A stretch of 64,000 nucleotides of DNA from Ardenticatenaceae bacterium (GTDB lineage: Bacteria; Chloroflexota; Anaerolineae; Promineifilales; Promineifilaceae), in the NCBI GenBank assembly GCA_020634245.1, contig JACKCC010000015.1, positions 216,807 through 280,806 on the forward strand, in the 5' to 3' direction. The notes under the pieces were generated by a model that saw only the letters and a list, made by a program, of their open reading frames with translations, was not told the origin of the DNA and did no database searches. Of this stretch, positions 1-6,930 are shown piece after piece. The stretch's first letter is position 1. Every line of letters starts with the position of its first letter. Both the position numbers and the translations under genes were made by a program.

Positions 1-1
1 T

Positions 2-322
2 TTTTACCAGGAAGTTGCTAAAGTAACTCATTCCGATTTTGTGATGGCCTGGTTCTCTGACTATTTTCGACTGGTGCAAATTGCGGTATTGCCGCAGGTA
101 CAGGGGCGGGGAATTGGCAGTGCGTTACACGACCATTTGCTAAGTGGGTTGCCGCAGGCCAAAGGAATCCTGGCTACAATTGCGGCCGAAACAAATGCTT
201 TTCAATTATATCGCCAGCGAGGCTGGCAAGTTTTACTTCAAGAAATCTTTTTTCCTGGCGTTAATAGACCATACCAGATTATGGGGAAAGAGCTTGTGCC
301 GCCCGAGCTTGCTGTAAGCTGA
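2..322 (+). CDS. GNAT-family N-acetyltransferase, 3' part
   Basis: The reading frame is open from the left edge, so the N-terminus lies outside the window and 106 residues remain. The visible part carries the acetyl-CoA-binding motif A of GNAT enzymes, QVQGRGIGSALHDHL, preceded by a hydrophobic beta strand (LVQIAVLP). Near the end is the usual 'NAFQLYRQRGWQ' segment of motif B. GNAT proteins transfer an acetyl group from acetyl-CoA to an amine. The substrate cannot be told from this fragment. It ends before a convergent gene. The family call is firm and the function unknown. Confidence 0.85.
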   Translation, partial: FYQEVAKVTHSDFVMAWFSDYFRLVQIAVLPQVQGRGIGSALHDHLLSGLPQAKGILATIAAETNAFQLYRQRGWQVLLQEIFFPGVNRPYQIMGKELVPPELAVS

Positions 323-362
323 TCTTCAATGGGCGCGAGCGGCACCTATAAAAGGATCTGTT

Positions 363-1439
363 TTACCGCCCCTGTACATCCTCAATGCGGACACTACCGG
401 CGGAAACATCAATGATGAGTTCCAGACCGTCGCGGCCAGCTTCATAGCCGGGCGTTTCCCAGATGCCTTCATCTTTTTGATCACCGCTGATTTGATGGAA
501 CCGGCTTTGATCGAACGAGAAACTGCCTGCGCCGCCGTCTACCTCTACCCGTGTTTCCACACCCGGCGGCAGATAGAGAATCAGACTGCCCGCACCGCCA
601 TCAACTTCAATTTGTTGACGGCCGTATCCCGGCAAAGTCAATTTCGTCGAACCGGCGGAAACATCCAGCATGGCGTCGTAATCACCACCGGGCAGCCAGA
701 CTTCGGTGCTGCCCGCACCACCGTCAATTTCCAGGTCGGTCAGGGTCAGCTCACGTAAGTCCAGCGAGGCCGAACCGGCTCCGACGTCCACTGTGAGGTC
801 TGTTGCCACACTGGGATTCAAGCCGATTTGCCAACGGTCCATCTCGTTAAAGTTAGCCCAATTGGATGGATTCAAGAACCAGTTGCCATTGAATTCGTCA
901 TCCAGGCGGACAACAGCCCGGCCATCCGAGACGTTGGTATCAAAGACCAGATCGCCCAGATAAGAAACGTCTCCCTCAATCAGGCTGCGGCTGTCATTTA
1001 ACGCATAGACGTCGGCGGCAGGCATACCCAAATCGAGGGTGATAACGGCCGTTTCCACCCCTGCAACTGGCAGTTCAATATGTTCGGTTTTTACTTCAGT
1101 CGGATTGACCGGCTCAATGCCAAAGCGGTTGAGCAGCGCGTTATCTTCTCCGAAAAAGAGGACGTAACCGAAGATGGCTACGGCGGCCAGTCCAACCAGA
1201 GCACTTAAAAAACCACCTAGTGGCCCCGGCGCTTGCCGCACAATCACGTTAATGCCCAACAAAATCAAGGCCAGCGGCCATAGCTGCAATGCGGCCATCC
1301 AGTTCAGTCCGCCGGAAATGTAGCCCAGATTGGAAAGTAAGAAGTAAACGCCAATGGCAATCAGCACAATAGGACCGAAAAAAGAGTTGTGCCGCCGCCG
1401 GTATTGGTACTCAAATTTTTTATCAGATGGTTCAGACAT
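363..1439 (-). CDS. LiaF-like membrane protein with repeated GAGS beta-helix domain
   Basis: A 358-residue protein. The start is placed at the ATG at 1439 because GGAGG lies just upstream; the open frame extends 45 codons further without a comparable site. The N-terminus is basic (YQYRRRH). Three membrane segments follow at about residues 20-40, 45-68 and 75-98, the arrangement of DUF5668/LiaF-type proteins. The C-terminal half repeats short beta units with 'DGGAGS' or 'VSAGS' about six times, as in the toast-rack/adhesin-like domain of LiaF and DUF4097 proteins. Known relatives sense or damp cell-envelope stress responses. No LiaRS two-component genes are beside it, so a role in envelope stress is only inferred from the family. 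Confidence 0.7.
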   Translation of the reverse strand: MSEPSDKKFEYQYRRRHNSFFGPIVLIAIGVYFLLSNLGYISGGLNWMAALQLWPLALILLGINVIVRQAPGPLGGFLSALVGLAAVAIFGYVLFFGEDNALLNRFGIEPVNPTEVKTEHIELPVAGVETAVITLDLGMPAADVYALNDSRSLIEGDVSYLGDLVFDTNVSDGRAVVRLDDEFNGNWFLNPSNWANFNEMDRWQIGLNPSVATDLTVDVGAGSASLDLRELTLTDLEIDGGAGSTEVWLPGGDYDAMLDVSAGSTKLTLPGYGRQQIEVDGGAGSLILYLPPGVETRVEVDGGAGSFSFDQSRFHQISGDQKDEGIWETPGYEAGRDGLELIIDVSAGSVRIEDVQGR

Positions 1440-1514
1440 GGAAAACCTCCGTCGTTTATGTTTGCCTGCTCTCATTACGCAAAGAGGGAACGGCCGTTGC
1501 AAATCTCGGCATGG

Positions 1515-1634
1515 TAGTGCCTGACAATGGTTGTCAAACTCCACCAAAACCCCAGCATGAGTAGTGCCAGGCACAGGGCGTCAGGCTATACTCAAACCAG
1601 GCCGTTCTGCCCTGTGCCTGGCACTGGTTGTAAG
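1515..1634. repeat. Inverted repeat of the AGTGCCTGGCAC family in a 420-base intergenic stretch
   Basis: The gap between the LiaF-like and EF-G-like genes contains no gene that I can support. It holds AGTGCCAGGCACAGGG at about 1563 and its inverse CCCTGTGCCTGGCACT at about 1609, which could fold into a long hairpin. A degenerate relative (AGTGCCTGACAATGG) lies at about 1516. The same family recurs at 32800-32862 and, more diverged, at 22389-22451. Confidence 0.7.
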
Positions 1635-1862
1635 ACTACGCCCGCTTTGACAACTCGCCCCCTTTCGCATAAAATCAGACACGTTTCCTAAACAAATATA
1701 TACTAAATAGGACACTCATCAGCAGAACCTCCCCTGATGCGACAGTTAAAAATAACTGAGCTTTTCTGCCAATTAGGCTGGATTGAAAGTGAGCCGTGAA
1801 ATGGGGGTGTTAACTGCAAGAGAATGACAGCCAAAATTTAATCCCGAGAGGTTCCCGAACCA

Positions 1863-3932
1863 ATGAAAGAATATCCAACCGGACAGATTCGTAATATTGC
1901 CCTCGTATCTCATAATGGGGCAGGTAAAACCACCTTCATCGAACGCATGCTCTTTATGACAGGTGTCACCACTCGTATGGGCAGTGTCCAGGCCGGAACG
2001 GCGGCGATGGATTTCGAAGAAGAAGAAATCGACCGTAACAGTTCCGTTTCGTTGAGTATTGCTCCCATCGAATGGGATGGGTACAAGTTCAACTTCATCG
2101 ATACACCGGGGTACATGGATTTTGTCGGTGAAGTCAATGCCGCTTTGAAAGTTACCGAGGGCGTGCTTGTTTTTGTCGAGGCCGTAGCCGGCGTGGAAGT
2201 AGGCACTGAAATTGTATATCAGGCAGCCGGTCATCGTGAGAAACCACGTGTTTTGATCATCAACAAGATGGACCGCGAAAATGTGAATGTGAATCGTGTG
2301 CGTGAAAGTATCAGTGCCAACCTGGATGGTAACTTTGTCAATGTTCAATTACCCGTTGGCGAAGGCGAATCCTTCAAAGGTGTTATTGATCTCGTTAACA
2401 TGAAAGCGTACCTGGGCGAAAACGCCAAACCGGTTGATATTCCGGCTGACATGGCTGATGCAGCTGAAGAGGCCCGTATGGAACTGGTTGAAGCTGCGGC
2501 CGAAGGTGACGATGCCTTAATGGAGAAGTATTTCGAGGAAGATGACCTTTCCAGTGAGGAAATCATCGTTGGGCTGAAGGGAGCGATGAAACAAGGTTTG
2601 GTCACGCCAATTTTGTACTGTGCCGGAGAATCTGGTGTGGGGACCAGCGCGGCGCTGAATCTCATTTCGCTTTTGTTCCCGTCACCGGCTGAAGCTGGCG
2701 AGTTTGAGGCGACAGATGCTAAGGGTACGGCCGTTACCCACCCGGTTAGCGATCAATCACCATTAGCAGCCTTTGTCTTCAAAACCCGTGAGGATACCTA
2801 CGGCAAAACCAGTTACATCCGCGTCTTCGGCGGGATTCTGGAATCCGACAGCCGGGTTTGGGATGTGAACCAGGGGCAGGAAGTCCGCGTTGGTTCGTTG
2901 CAGCTTTCCCGCGGTAAAGATCAGCTGCCTATTGGCAAACTGCACAGCGGTGATATTGGTCTGGTTACCAAGTTGGGCGATGCCGCCACCAATGACACCC
3001 TGTCTGACAAAGGCAGCGCCCTGAAAATCGCACCTATTGAACAGCCGAATCCCATTGCTTCCGTAGCGGTACATCCGGTTTCCCAATCCGATGTGGCTAA
3101 ATTGAGCCAATCATTAAACCGTTTGACCGCCGAAGATTTGACGCTAACCTGGCATACGGAAAAAGCGACCCGTGAGACTATTTTGTCGGGTATGGGTGTG
3201 ACACATTTGGATATTGCCGTCAAGAAAGCGCAGTCCAAGTTTGGGGTCAATTTCTCCACAACGACACCCAAAGTGCCTTACCGGGAAACGATCACCAAGA
3301 CGAGTGAAGCGGATTATACGCATAAGAAACAAACAGGTGGCGCAGGTCAATATGCTCGTGTATTTATCCGTGTCGAATCATTGGATGATGATGCTGATTT
3401 CGAATTTGCTTCTGAGATTTTCGGCGGCGCGATTTCGGCACCCTTTGTCGCGGCAACGGAAAAAGGCTGCCGTCAGGCTTTGGAAGCTGGCCCGATGGCC
3501 GGTTATCCGATTGTTGGCCTTAAAGCGGTCGTTTATGATGGTAAAGAACATCCGGTTGATTCCAAAGAAATTGCGTTCCAGACGGCCGGGCGTGAAGGCT
3601 TGAAGAAAGCGATGCTCAATGCCGGCCCGGTGATGCTGGAGCCGATTTATGAAGTGTCGGTGACGGTACCGGCTGATTATATGGGTGACATCATGGGCGA
3701 CATGAACAGCCGCCGCGGCCGGGTGCTGGGTATGGACCAGGAAGGTACGAAGAGCATTGTCCGCGCTGAAGTGCCGTTGGCCGAGATGCAGACTTATGCT
3801 GCTGATTTGCGTTCGATGACGCAGGGGCGCGGTGTGTTTAGCATGAAGTTTTTGCAATACGGCCGTATCCCCACCCATCTGCAAGAGCAAATTGTCGAGC
3901 AGGCCCGTAAGGAACGGGAAGAAGAAAAGTAA
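1863..3932 (+). CDS. Elongation factor G-like GTPase (EF-G2 type)
   Basis: A 689-residue translational GTPase with full EF-G layout: G domain, domain II, and EF-G domains III-V ending near 'FLQYGRIPTHLQEQIV'. G1 is SHNGAGKTT (residues 16-24) rather than the canonical AHIDAGKTT. G3 is DTPG (80-83) and G4 is NKMD (134-137). Where true EF-G has the switch I 'RGITI', this protein has DRNSSVSLSI (57-66). That is the hallmark of the EF-G-like/FusA2 group, for example mycobacterial FusA2, whose role is not settled. It stands alone, not in the str operon with rpsL, rpsG and tuf, which agrees with a paralogue rather than the housekeeping factor. A strong terminator follows. Confidence 0.88.
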   Translation: MKEYPTGQIRNIALVSHNGAGKTTFIERMLFMTGVTTRMGSVQAGTAAMDFEEEEIDRNSSVSLSIAPIEWDGYKFNFIDTPGYMDFVGEVNAALKVTEGVLVFVEAVAGVEVGTEIVYQAAGHREKPRVLIINKMDRENVNVNRVRESISANLDGNFVNVQLPVGEGESFKGVIDLVNMKAYLGENAKPVDIPADMADAAEEARMELVEAAAEGDDALMEKYFEEDDLSSEEIIVGLKGAMKQGLVTPILYCAGESGVGTSAALNLISLLFPSPAEAGEFEATDAKGTAVTHPVSDQSPLAAFVFKTREDTYGKTSYIRVFGGILESDSRVWDVNQGQEVRVGSLQLSRGKDQLPIGKLHSGDIGLVTKLGDAATNDTLSDKGSALKIAPIEQPNPIASVAVHPVSQSDVAKLSQSLNRLTAEDLTLTWHTEKATRETILSGMGVTHLDIAVKKAQSKFGVNFSTTTPKVPYRETITKTSEADYTHKKQTGGAGQYARVFIRVESLDDDADFEFASEIFGGAISAPFVAATEKGCRQALEAGPMAGYPIVGLKAVVYDGKEHPVDSKEIAFQTAGREGLKKAMLNAGPVMLEPIYEVSVTVPADYMGDIMGDMNSRRGRVLGMDQEGTKSIVRAEVPLAEMQTYAADLRSMTQGRGVFSMKFLQYGRIPTHLQEQIVEQARKEREEEK

Positions 3933-3960
3933 TCCGTTTTCCGTATTTTGTAAACCAAGT

Positions 3961-3990
3961 AGGCGCATCCGGGTTGGGTGCGCCTTTTTT
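3961..3990 (+). terminator. Rho-independent terminator of the EF-G-like gene
   Basis: AGGCGCA and TGCGCCT pair around a short GC-rich loop, followed directly by a run of six T. The hairpin begins 28 bases after the stop codon. A low-complexity stretch of TTGGTTGT-type repeats follows up to the convergent SufE-like gene. Confidence 0.9.
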
Positions 3991-4027
3991 GTTGGTTGTC
4001 GGTTGTTGGCTGTTAGTTGTTGATTGG

Positions 4028-4450
4028 TTAGTTTGCTGCTGCCAGGGTTTTCATGTGAGCCAGGATAGCGCCAATACCGTTGAGGCGTTGGCCGGTCAGA
4101 ACGTCTTGTAGTCCCATTTGGAAGTAAAATTCATTAGGAATGGCAATAATTTGGTTGGGAGAAAGGCCATCAAGCCCCTCTTTGAGGATGGTGGCAAAGC
4201 CGCGCACAGTGGGGGCTTCCCGGGGGATATCGAAGTGGTAGGTGACACGGCCGTTATCCTTCTCAGCAAAGATAAACACTGGCGACAAACATTCATGTAC
4301 TTCGTCCATTTTGTCATGTTGGCTGGCGAGATGGGGCGGCAAATCGGGCAGCCGTTCGGCAAATTCCAGCAGATACTCCAGCTTTTCCTGGCCAATACAA
4401 AAGCTAAAGTCTTCCACAATTTCTTGTAATTTGGGGGGTAAGTCGCTCAT
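4028..4450 (-). CDS. SufE-family Fe-S cluster assembly protein
   Basis: A 140-residue protein of normal SufE length. I choose the ATG at 4450, which has AAGGAA upstream, and not the open extension of 18 codons. SufE accepts sulfur from a SufS/NifS-type cysteine desulfurase on one cysteine and passes it to the assembly scaffold. The candidate acceptor is Cys54 in DEVHECLSPVF, matching the family's V-x-x-C-x-S context. A second cysteine (Cys18) lies in the N-terminal part. The C-terminal 'GLSPNQIIAIPNEF' and 'GIGAILAHM' segments also fit. No sufS or sufB gene is nearby, so the partner must be elsewhere. Confidence 0.85.
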   Translation of the reverse strand: MSDLPPKLQEIVEDFSFCIGQEKLEYLLEFAERLPDLPPHLASQHDKMDEVHECLSPVFIFAEKDNGRVTYHFDIPREAPTVRGFATILKEGLDGLSPNQIIAIPNEFYFQMGLQDVLTGQRLNGIGAILAHMKTLAAAN

Positions 4451-4573
4451 ATTGTTTCCTTCTAATATTTTGCCAATCGTATCACAGATGAACGGCCGTT
4501 TCACTCCCTTCTAAACAATTGCTCAATATTAACGGAACGGCCGTGTCACCTGTGCTATACTTCCGCCAGTCAT

Positions 4574-4644
4574 TGAACCGCAAAGACCGCCAAGATCGCT
4601 AAGAAAAATCAAAACTTTGCGCTCTTCGCGCCCTTTGCGGTGAA
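4574..4644. repeat. ACCGCAAAG-type hairpin repeat
   Basis: An imperfect inverted repeat: ACCGCAAAGACCGCCAAG on the left and CTTCGCGCCCTTTGCGGT on the right, with an A/T-rich loop. It belongs to a family seen again at 17980-18046 and 61933-62000, with a half copy at about 5981-6008. Here it lies in the thyA leader and stops just before the ribosome-binding site. Confidence 0.8.
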
Positions 4645-4660
4645 TTCCGGAGGCAAGAGA

Positions 4661-5455
4661 ATGGAACAATATCTGGATTTGCTGCAACACGTGCGCCAAC
4701 ACGGCGTGCGCAAAGAAGATCGGACGGGCGTCGGGACAATGAGCGTGTTTGGCTATCAGATGCGTTTCGACTTAAGTGATGGCTTCCCGGCGGTAACGAC
4801 CAAGAAGCTCCATTTCCGTTCCATTATTCACGAACTGCTCTGGTTTTTGCAAGGCGACAGCAACATCAAATATTTGCGCGACAACGGCGTCACCATTTGG
4901 GACGAGTGGGCTGATGAAAACGGCAATTTGGGGCCGGTGTACGGCTATCAGTGGCGCTCCTGGCCTACGCCCGACGGCGGCCAGATTGACCAGATTGCCC
5001 GGCTCATCGACCGGCTCAAAACCAATCCCGATTCACGCCGCCATATCGTTAGCGCCTGGAACGTGGCCGATGTGGACCAGATGGCGCTGCCGCCCTGTCA
5101 CACGATGTTCCAGTTTTACGTGGCCGAGGGCAAACTTTCCTGCCAGCTTTACCAGCGCAGCGCCGATTTGTTCCTGGGCGTGCCCTTCAACATCGCCTCC
5201 TACGCTCTGCTGACGCTGATGGTGGCTCAAGTGACGGGCTACAAACCGGGTGAGTTCGTCCACACCTTTGGCGATGCCCACCTGTATCTCAACCACCTGG
5301 AGCAGACGGATTTGCAGCTTTCCCGCCAACCGCTGCCCCTACCGACGATGAACATCAATCCTGATGTGACCTCCATCATCAATTTTCATTATGAGGATTT
5401 TGAACTGGTCAATTATCAGAGCCATCCGGCCATCAAAGCGCCGATTGCGGTGTAG
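4661..5455 (+). CDS. thyA: Thymidylate synthase (ThyA type)
   Basis: Makes dTMP from dUMP with methylene-tetrahydrofolate, releasing dihydrofolate. The start is the ATG at 4661, preceded by CCGGAGG, giving 264 residues, the same length as the E. coli enzyme. An in-frame GTG seven codons upstream is less likely. Visible motifs are the phosphate-binding arginine loop RKEDRTGVGTMSVFG, FRSIIHELLWFLQG, the catalytic cysteine in LPPCHTMFQFYV, and QLYQRSADLFLGVPFN, which contacts dUMP. The end 'IKAPIAV' is typical. folA follows 27 bases later, so the dihydrofolate produced here is recycled by the next gene. Confidence 0.98.
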   Translation: MEQYLDLLQHVRQHGVRKEDRTGVGTMSVFGYQMRFDLSDGFPAVTTKKLHFRSIIHELLWFLQGDSNIKYLRDNGVTIWDEWADENGNLGPVYGYQWRSWPTPDGGQIDQIARLIDRLKTNPDSRRHIVSAWNVADVDQMALPPCHTMFQFYVAEGKLSCQLYQRSADLFLGVPFNIASYALLTLMVAQVTGYKPGEFVHTFGDAHLYLNHLEQTDLQLSRQPLPLPTMNINPDVTSIINFHYEDFELVNYQSHPAIKAPIAV

Positions 5456-5482
5456 ATTACACGACTACGAGACTACAAGATT

Positions 5483-5980
5483 ATGAGACTAAGCCTCATC
5501 GCAGCGATGGATAAAAACCGGCTGATTGGGGTAAACGGCCGTATCCCCTGGCATCTCCCCGACGATATGAAATGGTTCCGGGAGCAGACGATGGGCAAGC
5601 CGGTCATTATGGGGCGCAAGACGTTTGAAAGCATCCCCATCCGCTTTCGGCCGCTGCCGGGTCGGCACAACATCGTTCTTACTCGCCGCCACGATTTTGA
5701 AGCAGAAGGGGTAACGGCCGTTCACAGCGTCGAAGCGGCACTGACAGCGGCTGGTGATGTGGCTGAGGTCGTCGTCATTGGCGGAGCGGAGTTGTACGCC
5801 CAACTTTTACCTCAGGCCGACCGCCTGTTTTTGACGTTGATTGATGCTGAATTTGAGGGAGACGCCTATTTTCCGGGATTTGATCCGGCGCAATGGCGCG
5901 AAACTTACCGCCAGGAACGTCCAGCCGATGAGCGGCATGATTACCCCTTTACCTGGCTAATTTTAGAACGTTTGAAGTAA
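5483..5980 (+). CDS. folA: Dihydrofolate reductase
   Basis: Reduces dihydrofolate to tetrahydrofolate with NADPH. The protein has 165 residues, a normal length. It begins with the classic strand and loop 'SLIAAMDKNRLIGVNGRIPWHLPDD', in which the acidic substrate-binding residue is the Asp after LP. PVIMGRKTFESIP and the NADPH-binding 'VVVIGGAELYAQLLP' follow. The spacer from thyA is 27 bases and consists of a short 'ACTACGAGACTAC' repeat with no strong ribosome-binding site, so translation may depend partly on the upstream gene. Two ACGGCCGT octamers lie inside the frame, read as NGR and TAV. Confidence 0.98.
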   Translation: MRLSLIAAMDKNRLIGVNGRIPWHLPDDMKWFREQTMGKPVIMGRKTFESIPIRFRPLPGRHNIVLTRRHDFEAEGVTAVHSVEAALTAAGDVAEVVVIGGAELYAQLLPQADRLFLTLIDAEFEGDAYFPGFDPAQWRETYRQERPADERHDYPFTWLILERLK

Positions 5981-6056
5981 CCGCAAAGGATGCAAAGAGC
6001 GCAAAGAAAAAATCGGCGAAATCAGTGAAATCTGTGGATTATTATTGGAGCTAACT

Positions 6057-6875
6057 TTGTTATCGAATGGCAAAATTGAACTAATCGCTTTGGATTTGGA
6101 TGGGACGCTGTTGATGGAGAACGGCCGTATCCATCCCGACAACATTCCCCCCATCCGTGAGGCCGTGGCCAGAGGTATTCCCGTTGTCCTGGCCACCGGC
6201 AAAACCCCCTGGTCAGCCCAGGAACTCATCGAAACATTGGGGTTGGTTTCGCCCGGTGTGTTCAGCCAGGGCATGGTCATTACCGATGTCGGCGGAACGG
6301 TAAAACGGCTGGTAACCTTGGATAAGGGTGTGACAACGGCCGTTCTCGATTTTACCGCCGCGCGGAACTTACCGGTTAACGTTTATGCTGCCGATGGCCT
6401 CTATGCGACCATGGACGACCATTACCGCCATGTGCTGCATACCAAATACCGCGAACCTCTGCCTGTTCTCAGCCCTGATTTGCGCCACCAATTGGACACG
6501 CTGCAAATTACCAAATTGCTGGTCAGCGATGAAGTCAACAACGACGTTACCCGCGCCGATTTGGAACGCCATTTGGGTGATCGCGCCGTCGTCGTTCAGG
6601 CTGTTCCTGAATATATCGAAATCCTGCCGCTGAATGTGACCAAATGGACCGGCCTGCGCTGGCTGTTGAACGAAATGGGCATCGATCCGGCGGCAGTGAT
6701 GGCCGTTGGCGACGGCGAAAATGACCTGGATATGCTGCGTTCAGTTGGGCTGGGCGTGGCTATGGGCAACGCCAGTCAAGCCATCAAAGCCGCCGCCGAT
6801 GTGGTCGTCGGCTCCAACGAAGCGGCCGGCGTTGCCGAAGCCATTGAACGTTTTGTTTTAGAAATTGGGCACTAA
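6057..6875 (+). CDS. HAD-superfamily phosphatase, Cof/SupH type
   Basis: A 272-residue protein starting at the TTG at 6057, six bases after GGAG. The first in-frame TTG at 6045 would overlap that site. It contains HAD motif I DLDGT, with both aspartates, and motif IV GDGENDLDML, plus the large alpha/beta cap insertion of subfamily IIB between about residues 80 and 190. Members remove phosphate from small metabolites such as sugar phosphates or FMN. The exact substrate cannot be read from sequence. It follows thyA-folA at a distance of 76 bases containing half of an ACCGCAAAG repeat, so cotranscription is possible but not shown. Confidence 0.88.
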   Translation: MLSNGKIELIALDLDGTLLMENGRIHPDNIPPIREAVARGIPVVLATGKTPWSAQELIETLGLVSPGVFSQGMVITDVGGTVKRLVTLDKGVTTAVLDFTAARNLPVNVYAADGLYATMDDHYRHVLHTKYREPLPVLSPDLRHQLDTLQITKLLVSDEVNNDVTRADLERHLGDRAVVVQAVPEYIEILPLNVTKWTGLRWLLNEMGIDPAAVMAVGDGENDLDMLRSVGLGVAMGNASQAIKAAADVVVGSNEAAGVAEAIERFVLEIGH

Positions 6876-6930
6876 TTTACACGGATGAACATGGATAAAA
6901 AATCTGTATCAATCCGTGTTTATCAGTGTC

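Noticed and set aside
3214..3603. 129-residue plus-strand frame within the EF-G-like gene
   Set aside because: Out-of-frame shadow, rich in Arg and Ser, of a conserved translation factor gene.
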